Below, piece after piece: positions 8,598-17,801 of a DNA stretch of 64,000 nt. Below the pieces are notes generated by a model. That model worked only from the letters and a program-made list of their open reading frames with translations, was not told the origin of the DNA and did not search any database. Every line of letters begins with the position of its first letter. Within the stretch, counting starts at the first letter, position 1. Source of the DNA: an uncultured Sphingomonadaceae bacterium (lineage in GTDB: Bacteria > Pseudomonadota > Alphaproteobacteria > Sphingomonadales > Sphingomonadaceae). The stretch is taken from assembly GCA_913060895.1 (NCBI GenBank), contig CAJXSN010000002.1, forward strand, positions 62,001 to 126,000, in the 5' to 3' direction. The position numbers and the translations under genes are program-made.

Positions 8598-10735
8598 TAA
8601 GCGACCTCATCCATTGGTATTGAAGGTGGTGATTGCGGTGCTGCTGTATCCGAGAGCAGACATGCAGCGGCGGCCAGAGGCAGGGTAATTACAAAGCGCG
8701 TGCCGAGCCCCTTGCGCGACGTAACATCCAGACGCCCACCCATCGCTCGTACGAGCTCGCGAGCTTCGAATGCTCCGATCCCAAAGCCGCCATTTTTCGA
8801 AGAGACAAAGGGGCGGAAAAGGCCGGTCCGTATAAATTCAGAAGACATCCCCTCACCGCTATCGGCAATCTCGATGCGCGCCTGCAACCCGTCACTGGTG
8901 ACATCGATATAGACAGGCAGATCGGGCGTACTGGCATCGAATGCATTCTGTACGATATGAATAAGCGCCTGAGAAAGCGCTTCCCAATTCGCGTGTATTA
9001 TACAGTCTTGCGGGGCGGTAATTTGCAGTGTGTGCTGGCCCTCGAACCGCTGGTGCACGGATGCCAGCAGGCGGTTAAGCACAACCGGCTCAAGTTTGCC
9101 CTCCTGGCCTGATTTATATCCGCCGAGTCTGTCGATCAGGTTCTGTAATTTAGCTGATGCGGTGCGCAGGGTGATGAGCATATCTTTGCGGAAATCTGGC
9201 TTGTCTGCGTGGCGCTCGGCATTGCTGGCGAGCAGATTTAGCTGGCTTGCCAGATTTTTGATGTCGTGCATTACAAAAGCAATGCGGCGGTTAAACTGGT
9301 CGAACTGCGCCGATTGCATCAATGCCTCATGCCCGGCTTGTTCCGCCAGATAGCTGGAGACCTGACGCCCAGCGAGTTTGAGGAGATCAAAATCCTCCCA
9401 GTCCAGTTTCCGCGGCTGCGCAGGTCGCGCGAGCAGAATCGCGCCGACCAAACGTTCAAAATGCATCAGCGGCACGATGGCCCAGCACCTGCCGTCCGCC
9501 ACGATCCAACCGGGCAAAGCTGCGCTTTCGCCTGCGCGGTCCTTACCCCCACGCACTGCGTCAATATCGATAATATCGCCATGTGCCTCCAGCACCTGCG
9601 CCAGATCAAGCGGGATCGAAACGCCTTCCTCGCTAGCGAGCAACTGCCCGACATGACTGGTCTCGGGAAATTCGCCCTCTTCATTTACTAGGAACAGCAA
9701 GGCTGAAGGGCTGGCGGTAATGTCAGCCACCGCTTTCAAGATCCGCACATTCAACGCAGTCTCAGCAGTGGGACCACTGCTGATAGTCTGGGTGAAACGC
9801 AGCCATTCCTCGCGGTAATCATAGCGATGCCGAAAGAAATGCTTGAGTGCGATGACTTTCACCAGAGCGCGCATTTTTTCGCTAGGCAACCATATAACGC
9901 CCAGCACCAGTGCGCCTACCAACAGCCCCACCTGAGCAAGCCGCGCAGCATCACCATCAAACACGGCAAGCAGTTCTGATAAAGCAAACATGGCAAGCAG
10001 ATACGCACCGACCGAAACCAGCGAGATCGTCTGTAAAGTTGCAATGCGCGAAGGGCGCAGCTGGATCGGAGTGGTATTCGGGCGTGTGCCAAGAATGAGG
10101 CCGATCGCCCCCAACGCAATCACAAATCCGCGGAAAGTGGCAAGTTCTACCACTGGCCCACCGGCAAGAAACGTGATCACATAGTAATTGAGTTCAAAAG
10201 CCCAAATGCCTGCCAGTCCGATTATCATTGGGCGAAGGCCCTGACGGTTGTTTTCTCCGGCCCCGGCATAGAGATTTTGGACGAGCAGCAACGCGCCAAC
10301 GGTCACCATCATCCGCAGCATAAGCGAACCATGCACAACCACGGAATCTTGCGGCATGACCATCACCGTCAGCACAGCCATCATAATCTGGACGAGTTCC
10401 ACACCGACCAGCACAATGACGATAGGCCTCAGCGTCAGACGCTGACCAGCTGTATCGAACAGCCGGTGGATCAGAATTATAAGGGAGATATTGCGAACTG
10501 ACTCTGTAATGCACGATGCCAGCGACCATGGTCCGGAGGCAGCTACACTGCCCGCCCATAAGGCCATAGTCAGTAAGACGAACAGCGCGGGATAGCGTGC
10601 CGGTAATCCATTACGCCCCCCACGCAGCAACCACATGACGGCCAATCCGCATACGACGGCTGCCGCGAAATGCAGCGCCAGCAACACCGCGGATAAGGAG
10701 GCGAAGCTGTCCGTCAACGCGCGCCTTCCGACCAA
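8597..10735 (-). CDS. prsK: XrtA/PEP-CTERM system histidine kinase PrsK
   Basis: 712 aa; N-terminal TM array, GAF-like region, HisKA (FVMHDIKNLASQLNLL) and HATPase (NAFDAS, GFGIGAFEARELVRAMGG); adjacent to prsR. Confidence 0.88.
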   Translation of the reverse strand: MVGRRALTDSFASLSAVLLALHFAAAVVCGLAVMWLLRGGRNGLPARYPALFVLLTMALWAGSVAASGPWSLASCITESVRNISLIILIHRLFDTAGQRLTLRPIVIVLVGVELVQIMMAVLTVMVMPQDSVVVHGSLMLRMMVTVGALLLVQNLYAGAGENNRQGLRPMIIGLAGIWAFELNYYVITFLAGGPVVELATFRGFVIALGAIGLILGTRPNTTPIQLRPSRIATLQTISLVSVGAYLLAMFALSELLAVFDGDAARLAQVGLLVGALVLGVIWLPSEKMRALVKVIALKHFFRHRYDYREEWLRFTQTISSGPTAETALNVRILKAVADITASPSALLFLVNEEGEFPETSHVGQLLASEEGVSIPLDLAQVLEAHGDIIDIDAVRGGKDRAGESAALPGWIVADGRCWAIVPLMHFERLVGAILLARPAQPRKLDWEDFDLLKLAGRQVSSYLAEQAGHEALMQSAQFDQFNRRIAFVMHDIKNLASQLNLLASNAERHADKPDFRKDMLITLRTASAKLQNLIDRLGGYKSGQEGKLEPVVLNRLLASVHQRFEGQHTLQITAPQDCIIHANWEALSQALIHIVQNAFDASTPDLPVYIDVTSDGLQARIEIADSGEGMSSEFIRTGLFRPFVSSKNGGFGIGAFEARELVRAMGGRLDVTSRKGLGTRFVITLPLAAAACLLSDTAAPQSPPSIPMDEVA

Positions 10736-12099
10736 AGAACTACACGCAGAGTTTGCAGCAGGATCAGTAGATCAAGGAATGGTGTGTAATTCTTGGCATA
10801 ATAGAGATCATATTCCAGCTTATGTCGTGAATCCTCGATGCTGGCCCCATAAGGATAATTGATCTGCGCCCAACCGGTTATGCCCGGCTTCACCATGTGG
10901 CGCTCTGCATAATAGGGCAGTTTGTCATCAAGATCCGCCACAAATTTTGGCACTTCCGGGCGAGGCCCGACAAAGCTCATCTCGCCTTTCAGAACGCTCC
11001 ACGTCTGGGGCAACTCGTCGATCCTGACCTTGCGGATAAACTTCCCGATCCGGGTGATGCGAACGTCATTCTTGTCGGCCCATTTCTGGCCGTCTTTCTC
11101 TGCGTCGGCGGCCATCGACCGCAGTTTGATGACATTGAACGGAACGCCAAACAGGCCAACCCGCTGTTGTCGGAAAAAAGCAGGCCCCTTGCTGTCGAGC
11201 TTCACCAAGATGGCAAACAGCGCGATAACAGGGAGGGTCAGGATCAGTAGCACCCCGCTGGCAACAATATCGAACAGACGTTTCGCTGCGCTTGATACCA
11301 TGCGTCCTGACGAGAAACCGTCAGAGAAGATCAACCAGCTAGGGTTGACCGTATCGAGATCGACCCTGCCCGTTTCTCGCTCTAAAAAGCTGGAAAATTC
11401 ATTGATATGCACGCCGCGTGTTTTCACGCGTAACAAATCCTTCAAGGGCAGTGAATTGCGCCGTTCTTCCAATGCCAACACCAATTCGCTGACGCCCAGG
11501 TTTTCGACGAAGCGTCCGATATCGTGGATTGCAGCGCGCGGGATTGCTTCTTCGACCACCAGCGCGCCTTCGTTCATTGCCAGATAGGAAACGATAGCAA
11601 AGCCGCTTTCAGGCCGGTTGCCCAGCTTGCGTAGCCGCTCTGCCCGCTCTCCGGCGCCCAGTACCAAGACTCTGCGGCGAAAAGCGGATGTCCCCAAAAA
11701 TGCGTTTACCAACAAACGCCCGATTATCAGCATCAGGATGGAAAAGCCCATCGCGTACAGCAAGGTCGAGCGCCAGAATGTTGTGCCTGGCGCGATGAAA
11801 TCAATCACCGATAGCGCAATAATACCGATACTGATTGCCACCAACAATCGGGCACATGCATACCTCATGGAACGCAAAGCGTCGGACCCATAGACCCCGA
11901 CGGCAATCATTGCGATCCAGATGGTCACCGCAAATCCGCCCAATGGCAGAAACCGCTGGCTGATGGCGCCAACATCCAGTCCGATTTGCGAAGCCCGCAT
12001 ATGCCACGCAAATTCACCAGCCAACACCAGCAGGAGCAGATCGACTATGCCGAGTAGCAACACTGCGTGAGGGATATAATGTTTGAAAAGACGGATCAT
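10714..12099 (-). CDS. TIGR03013-like XrtA/PEP-CTERM system polyprenyl glycosylphosphotransferase
   Basis: 461 aa; C-terminal sugar transferase KRLFDIVASGVLLILTLPVIALFAILVKLDSKGPAFFRQQRVG...KLRSM...DELPQTWSVLKGEMSFVGPRPE...KPGITGWAQ. Confidence 0.9.
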   Translation of the reverse strand: MIRLFKHYIPHAVLLLGIVDLLLLVLAGEFAWHMRASQIGLDVGAISQRFLPLGGFAVTIWIAMIAVGVYGSDALRSMRYACARLLVAISIGIIALSVIDFIAPGTTFWRSTLLYAMGFSILMLIIGRLLVNAFLGTSAFRRRVLVLGAGERAERLRKLGNRPESGFAIVSYLAMNEGALVVEEAIPRAAIHDIGRFVENLGVSELVLALEERRNSLPLKDLLRVKTRGVHINEFSSFLERETGRVDLDTVNPSWLIFSDGFSSGRMVSSAAKRLFDIVASGVLLILTLPVIALFAILVKLDSKGPAFFRQQRVGLFGVPFNVIKLRSMAADAEKDGQKWADKNDVRITRIGKFIRKVRIDELPQTWSVLKGEMSFVGPRPEVPKFVADLDDKLPYYAERHMVKPGITGWAQINYPYGASIEDSRHKLEYDLYYAKNYTPFLDLLILLQTLRVVLWSEGAR

Positions 12100-12250
12100 T
12101 ATACACGTGCTTCCAGCAAAAATGGCTTTTGACCAAGCACTGGATTAGAGGTGATAGATGAAATGTCGGTAAACTTTACACCAAGGCTATGTGGCGCTGC
12201 GTGCAAGCAACTTGATAGTTAATAACGCGGTGAGGGCACGCTCAATGGAC

Positions 12251-13624
12251 CTATGGGCCGAATTCAAAGGGCGTCGCTGCGCGCGAAACTGTATCAAACG
12301 CCAAATTTGCGCCTCTGGGCGGCAGGGAACGCTGGCGGCAATCAGGGCGCCTGCACCGCTCGCACCCCAGACCGATCGGCTGGGCCTGTTCACGTAGCAA
12401 GGAGAGCCCTCGGGCCTGAGCCAACGGCTGCGCCAGACGCGCCTCTAGGCCCAGAACAATAGAGAATTTCCCATCCCCGCCGGTGGCATCAACAGCATGC
12501 GACAACGTAACCCATTCGCGGCCCGCATCGCTGTCTCCGTCAACCCTGACAGTCTGCGCGATCCACCTGTCCGGCCGCTCGAACGCTTCGTGAACTTGCC
12601 ACAATGGGCATGAATCTTCAGTCTCAAGCAGCAGTGTACCGCTGGCTCCGGCAAAGCGTTTGGAGAATTGTCCTGCCCGATCCACTCTCGCCATAAAGAA
12701 GGGCAGCCCGCGCTGCCCCACGCGCTGGAGCGTGGTAAGACGATGCGACAATTGCTCAGCACTTACGTTAAAACGGCGCTCTAGAACCGGTAGATCATAT
12801 CCAGTTGCATCGCAGGCACGCAGGAAGCGCGAATAAGGCATGATAAGGGCAGCAGCAAAGTAGCCAGTTAAATGGCGCTCGAACAGTTTTCGTGCACCCT
12901 CATCCTCGAATTGCGCCCCGGCCGCCAACTGCGCGAACGAGTCCCCATGTTCCAATAATCCCAATTGAAGGGCCAGCTGGAAGTTACGAGAGGCAGGAGA
13001 TAGCATTTCCGCCAATTGTACTTGCCTAGCATGCAGATCGAGCCGTCGCAGTGTTTGAGGCATGACCTCCCGGGGCAGCACGCGGATAGCCAACTGATGC
13101 CGTTCACGGAGGCGTTCTGTCAGAGCAGCACCCATATCGGCACGCGACAGACGTAATTCGTCAGCTAACTCTTCCGCCGCATTATCAAGGTCTGCAAAAT
13201 GATTGCGCCAACGCTCGATCTCCCGGCGCGAGGCTACCAGGGGATCGTATTGTCGGTCTATGCCATTACTCGCCTTGTCGAATAGGCGCACAAAGGCAGC
13301 GGCGGCCTGCGGAGCTGCAGCAAGAAATTCCGCCGCCTCCTCCCTGTCGATTCCCAAATCGGCAAACCGTTCATCCCCCAACCTGCGTGACAGTCCATCC
13401 AGTCCGCCAATCGCTTCGTCTGCTTTCAATCTCCGAGGGTCGAGATCGAACTGCTCGACCAGCTGGACTACCACCCGAGCTGAAACGGGGCGCTTATTGC
13501 GCTCGATCAGATTGAGATAGCTGGCAGATATACCGAGGCGCGCAGACATAGCTGCCTGCGTAAGGCCTTCACGTTTACGGAGGCGGCGCAGGGCCGGCCC
13601 GGCCAGAAGGGAAGATTCACTCAT
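12251..13624 (-). CDS. XRE-family transcriptional regulator, short-chain fatty acyl (ScfR/RamB-like) family
   Basis: MSESSLLAGPALRRLRKREGLTQAAMSARLGISASYLNLIERNKRPVS HTH plus IrrE/DUF955- and DUF2083-like C-terminus; divergent from isocitrate lyase. Confidence 0.82.
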   Translation of the reverse strand: MSESSLLAGPALRRLRKREGLTQAAMSARLGISASYLNLIERNKRPVSARVVVQLVEQFDLDPRRLKADEAIGGLDGLSRRLGDERFADLGIDREEAAEFLAAAPQAAAAFVRLFDKASNGIDRQYDPLVASRREIERWRNHFADLDNAAEELADELRLSRADMGAALTERLRERHQLAIRVLPREVMPQTLRRLDLHARQVQLAEMLSPASRNFQLALQLGLLEHGDSFAQLAAGAQFEDEGARKLFERHLTGYFAAALIMPYSRFLRACDATGYDLPVLERRFNVSAEQLSHRLTTLQRVGQRGLPFFMARVDRAGQFSKRFAGASGTLLLETEDSCPLWQVHEAFERPDRWIAQTVRVDGDSDAGREWVTLSHAVDATGGDGKFSIVLGLEARLAQPLAQARGLSLLREQAQPIGLGCERCRRPDCRQRSLPPRGANLAFDTVSRAATPFEFGP

Positions 13625-13627
13625 TTT

Positions 13628-13692
13628 GTAACTATCTTTACACTGTGACAAGTTACTATCGCTTAAACCGTGCAATAAGACAAGATAGTTTG
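13628..13692. promoter_or_regulatory. Candidate operator in the divergent regulator/aceA intergenic region
   Basis: Perfect 9-bp inverted repeat AACTATCTT (13630-13638) / AAGATAGTT (13682-13690), with a related GTTACTATCG between them. Confidence 0.45.
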
Positions 13693-13773
13693 TAAGTTTT
13701 TCTATATTATCGCATCGTGTGCAGCCATAAGAGGCGGGTAGATAAGACCTCCCCAAGAATGGAAGCACCGAAC

Positions 13774-15372
13774 ATGACCTATCAAGAAACGACCAACAAA
13801 ATCGCCAAAACCATTTCTGAAAATGGCGCGCCCTGGAATGCCATCGATGCTGAATCCGCTGCCCGGATGCGTTTGCAGAACCGCTTTCCTACCGGCCTCG
13901 ATATTGCGAAATATACCGCGAAAATCATGCGCGACGACATGGATGCCTATGACGCTGATCCAGCGCAATATACCCAGTCGCTCGGCTGCTGGCATGGTTT
14001 CATCGCTCAGCAGAAAATGATTTCCATCAAGAAACATTTCGGGGGCACGAAGCAGCGTTACCTGTATCTGTCCGGCTGGATGGTTGCCGCTCTACGCAGC
14101 GAATTCGGCCCTCTGCCAGACCAGTCGATGCACGAGAAAACCAGCGTCCCCGGCCTTATCGAAGAGCTCTATACCTTCCTGAAGCAGGCGGATGCTCGTG
14201 AGCTGGGTTTGATGTTTGCCGATCTGGACGCCGCGCGCGAAAAAGGCGACGAAACAGAGGCTAAGCGCATCCAATCCGCAATCGATAATTACGAAACGCA
14301 TGTCGTTCCGATCATCGCCGATATCGATGCAGGTTTCGGCAACGCCGAAGCTACGTATCTGCTCGCCAAGAAGATGATCGAAGCCGGCGCCTGCGCCCTG
14401 CAGATCGAAAATCAGGTCTCTGATGAAAAACAGTGTGGCCATCAGGATGGCAAGGTCACCGTGCCGCACGAGGAATTTCATCAAAAGATCCGCGCGCTGC
14501 GTTATGCCTTCCTCGAAATGGGCGTAGAAGACGGCATCATTGTCGCCCGCACAGACTCGCTTGGCGCTGGTCTGACAAAGTCGATCGCCTACACCAAGGA
14601 AGAAGGAGATCTGGGTGACCAGTACAACAGCTACCTTGATTGTGAGGAGGTCTCGCCCAACGCAATTAAGAACGGCGATGTCTTCCTGAGCCGCGAAGGT
14701 AAACTGCTGCGCCCCAAACGTCTTCCGTCGAACCTCTATCAGTTCCGCTCCGGAACAGGTGAAGACCGCTGCGTTCTGGATGGCATCACCAGCCTTCAGG
14801 CCGGTGCCGACCTGCTATGGATCGAAACCGAGAAACCCCATATCGGCCAGATTGGCGGCATGGTGAACCGCATTCGCGAAGTCATTCCCAATGCCAAACT
14901 GGTGTACAACAATTCGCCCAGCTTCAACTGGACACTCAGCTTCCGCCAACAGGTGTTCGATGCATGGGAAGCAGAGGGCAAAGACGTATCCGCTTTTGAT
15001 CGTTCTGGCCTGATGAGTGCGAATTACGACGATACCGATCTGGCGAAGGAAGCGGACGAGCGCATTCGCACTTTCCAGAAGGATTCGGCGTCGCAGGCTG
15101 GTATCTTCCATCACCTGATTACCCTGCCAACCTACCACACGGCCGCGCTCAGCACAGATAATCTCGCCAAGCGCTACTTTGGCGAAGAAGGGATGCTGGG
15201 TTATGTCAAACAGGTCCAGCGCGAAGAAATTCGCCAGGGTATTGCCTGCGTGAAGCACCAGAACATGGCCGGTTCGGACATCGGCGATGAGCATAAAGAG
15301 TACTTTGCCGGGGAAGCTGCATTGAAGGCAGGCGGCAAGGATAATACTATGAACCAGTTCGCCGCAGCATAA
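13774..15372 (+). CDS. aceA: Isocitrate lyase (long form)
   Basis: ...SGWMVAAL..., QIENQVSDEKQCGHQDGKVTVPHEEF (KKCGH-type active site, here KQCGH), 532 aa. Confidence 0.95.
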   Translation: MTYQETTNKIAKTISENGAPWNAIDAESAARMRLQNRFPTGLDIAKYTAKIMRDDMDAYDADPAQYTQSLGCWHGFIAQQKMISIKKHFGGTKQRYLYLSGWMVAALRSEFGPLPDQSMHEKTSVPGLIEELYTFLKQADARELGLMFADLDAAREKGDETEAKRIQSAIDNYETHVVPIIADIDAGFGNAEATYLLAKKMIEAGACALQIENQVSDEKQCGHQDGKVTVPHEEFHQKIRALRYAFLEMGVEDGIIVARTDSLGAGLTKSIAYTKEEGDLGDQYNSYLDCEEVSPNAIKNGDVFLSREGKLLRPKRLPSNLYQFRSGTGEDRCVLDGITSLQAGADLLWIETEKPHIGQIGGMVNRIREVIPNAKLVYNNSPSFNWTLSFRQQVFDAWEAEGKDVSAFDRSGLMSANYDDTDLAKEADERIRTFQKDSASQAGIFHHLITLPTYHTAALSTDNLAKRYFGEEGMLGYVKQVQREEIRQGIACVKHQNMAGSDIGDEHKEYFAGEAALKAGGKDNTMNQFAAA

Positions 15373-15395
15373 GCAGCGGGATCGGGAGAAAGATA

Positions 15396-15569
15396 ATGAC
15401 CGAAGGTACACCTCCGACAAAAGAACCGGGCCGTGCCCGTGCGCTGCTGTCGACTGCCGACTTCAAATTGCTGAGACGTGCGCTGGAAAGCCATGCGAAG
15501 GCGACCGAAGATCGGGAAGAATTGGCCAAGATCAATGCCCTGCATCACCGTCTGGGCAATTACGGATAA
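15396..15569 (+). CDS. Small conserved-looking protein downstream of aceA (57 aa)
   Basis: Hand translation MTEGTPPTKEPGRARALLSTADFKLLRRALESHAKATEDREELAKINALHHRLGNYG; 24 nt after aceA, followed by a terminator. Confidence 0.6.
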   Translation: MTEGTPPTKEPGRARALLSTADFKLLRRALESHAKATEDREELAKINALHHRLGNYG

Positions 15570-15600
15570 AACCAAATCACATCTCCTGGGGAGGAGACCG

Positions 15601-15635
15601 GCGGTCGGCGGAGCAATCCGTCGGCCGCTTTTTTT
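15601..15635 (+). terminator. Rho-independent terminator of the aceA unit
   Basis: gcggtcggcgga-gcaa-tccgtcggccgc followed by ttttttt. Confidence 0.82.
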
Positions 15636-15698
15636 ATTGGGCTGCCTCCGAACCGCTTCAATAGAATTGCTTAACATGCCGCTGGTAATCACAGAGGC

Positions 15699-16211
15699 AT
15701 GGTACGAAAGACTAAAGCTACGCCGAATGCGGCAAAGATGTATCGTCACTTTGCTGCAGTGACGGTGGTTATCACGATCGCCGTCGCGTTGATGGCCGAT
15801 TCAGATAGCCGCCGCGAAGTCGTGGCTGCTGTCGAGGAGCATCAGTCCGGGGCCGAACTACAACAGCAGAGCGACGCGATCGTCGCTAGCGGAAGTCTGA
15901 TTGACAATTCGCACTCCGGAGACATCGTCGGCGTTTTTGGTGATGACAGCTGGGTCGGCCACTCCGGTGGCAGGAATTCCAGTATTATCAATCCGGGTTC
16001 TCAGGCAGAGAAAGATATGCCTTGGGTACGACTGGGTATGAGCCAGAGCGACTTTGAAATGCTGCCACCCGAACAACGCAAGCGGCTATTGGCCCGACTG
16101 CAATCCAGCCAGCCCGACCAAGCAACAATAGCCCATATCAGCGAGCAATCCCTGCGCCGGTCCGGACGCACTGCACCATCGTCAGATGCGCCCGGCTCTT
16201 CCCGCCCTTAA
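15699..16211 (+). CDS. Hypothetical protein with N-terminal membrane anchor
   Basis: 170 aa, one hydrophobic segment (FAAVTVVITIAVALMA), Ser/Gly-rich remainder. Confidence 0.55.
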   Translation: MVRKTKATPNAAKMYRHFAAVTVVITIAVALMADSDSRREVVAAVEEHQSGAELQQQSDAIVASGSLIDNSHSGDIVGVFGDDSWVGHSGGRNSSIINPGSQAEKDMPWVRLGMSQSDFEMLPPEQRKRLLARLQSSQPDQATIAHISEQSLRRSGRTAPSSDAPGSSRP

Positions 16212-16227
16212 CCTGCAGCAACGCCGC

Positions 16228-17574
16228 CTACTCACCACCAGCGGGCATCAGACGCAATGTAGCATCGGCCAGAGCCTCTGCCGCTGTCGCGATTACCTTC
16301 TCAGCATCGGGAGCCCAGTACGGGCTGTGCAGCGAAGGCAGGGTGCCTTCCCCGCGCTGCGCTGCATCGAACTGCTCCTGCGGCACTCCGCCAACCCAGA
16401 AAATAAGCGATTGCACTTCATCGGGCGAATAACGTCTGAACTGGCCGAAATCCTCGCCGCCCATTACGCTGGGCACCTGCATAACCCGGTCGGCACCGAA
16501 CCGCTCACCAAAACCAGCCATAATCGTTTCGGTAAAGTCAGGGTCATTGTAGGTGGCAGGTGTGTATTGATCGGCAATCGTGACCGTCGGCATTTTATCA
16601 TCCGGCATTCCCGCTGCCATCGCTTCGCCCATCGCCACGCGAATAATACCGTCAAGTAACATCTTGCGAGATTCGTCGCTGTAGCTGCGAACCGTCAGCT
16701 GCAATTTTGCTTCGTCGGAAATAATGTTGTGCTTCGCCCCGGCATGGAAACTCCCCACGGTAATTACAGCCGGATCAAGCGGAGAGCTTTCGCGGCTGAC
16801 AAGCGTCTGCAGCTTCATCACGATAGCACTTGCCAGCACCACCGGGTCTTTAGCGGTATGAGGATACGCGCCGTGCCCGCCGATACCGGGCACTACAATA
16901 TCCACGCTATCGACGTTGGCGAGGGCAAAGCCGGGGGAATAGCCGATCATTCCGGCAGGAAACTGCGCTGCGTCGTGGAACGCGATCGCAAAATCCGGTG
17001 TGCCGAACCGCTCATACAGACCATCCTCCAGCATCGCCGGAGCACCCTCGCCCAGCTCCTCTGCCGGCTGCGCGATCATCATGAGAGTGCCCGACCAATC
17101 GTTTTTTCGATCAACCAGCAGCTGCGCAGCGCCGATCCAACCCGTCATATGGGTATCATGGCCGCAAGCATGCATGACGCCGGTTTCTACGCCCGATGCA
17201 GGTATGGCCATCTGTTTGGACGCATACGGCAGACCGGTTTGTTCCACCACTGGAAGACCGTCCATATCGGCGCGCAGCATCACCGTGGGGCCAGCGCCAT
17301 TCTTCATCATCGCGACCACTCCGGTCTTGCCGACGCCTTCGGTCACTTCAAAGCCCATTGCGCGCATTCGTGAGGCAAGCTTCTTGGCGGTTTCGACCTC
17401 TTCGAAACTTAGTTCGGGAGTCGCATGGAGATCGCGGTATAGCTCCATCAGTTCGGGCATATCAGCAGCCAGATCGCGGCGAAGAGTCTCGTCCTGTGCC
17501 CCCGCCGAAACGCTAGCTGCCAATGAAAGAGCTGCTGCCCCGATCAACCAACGCTTTGCTGCTATCATGCCCAT
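16228..17574 (-). CDS. M20 family amidohydrolase (hippurate hydrolase-like), secreted
   Basis: Signal peptide; MLRADMDGLPVVEQTGLPYAS, HACGHDTHMTGWIGAA, MGGEDFGQF. Confidence 0.92.
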   Translation of the reverse strand: MGMIAAKRWLIGAAALSLAASVSAGAQDETLRRDLAADMPELMELYRDLHATPELSFEEVETAKKLASRMRAMGFEVTEGVGKTGVVAMMKNGAGPTVMLRADMDGLPVVEQTGLPYASKQMAIPASGVETGVMHACGHDTHMTGWIGAAQLLVDRKNDWSGTLMMIAQPAEELGEGAPAMLEDGLYERFGTPDFAIAFHDAAQFPAGMIGYSPGFALANVDSVDIVVPGIGGHGAYPHTAKDPVVLASAIVMKLQTLVSRESSPLDPAVITVGSFHAGAKHNIISDEAKLQLTVRSYSDESRKMLLDGIIRVAMGEAMAAGMPDDKMPTVTIADQYTPATYNDPDFTETIMAGFGERFGADRVMQVPSVMGGEDFGQFRRYSPDEVQSLIFWVGGVPQEQFDAAQRGEGTLPSLHSPYWAPDAEKVIATAAEALADATLRLMPAGGE

Positions 17575-17801
17575 ATCGCTTCCCCGTTATTTACCTAACA
17601 AAACACAAAGTTGATGCGGCGCATTCTGCCTGATCCCCGAATTTTCGGCAGAACCCTTCGCCGGAAATGATTTTGGCCCAAAACGCGAAGTTGGCATACG
17701 GGCGTGAATCACAACCTGCCTACTGTTTGTACATTGCGGATGGTGTTGCACAAGCGGGCCATGCAGCAATTCCACACGCCGCCATGCTGCATATCACCAA
17801 T

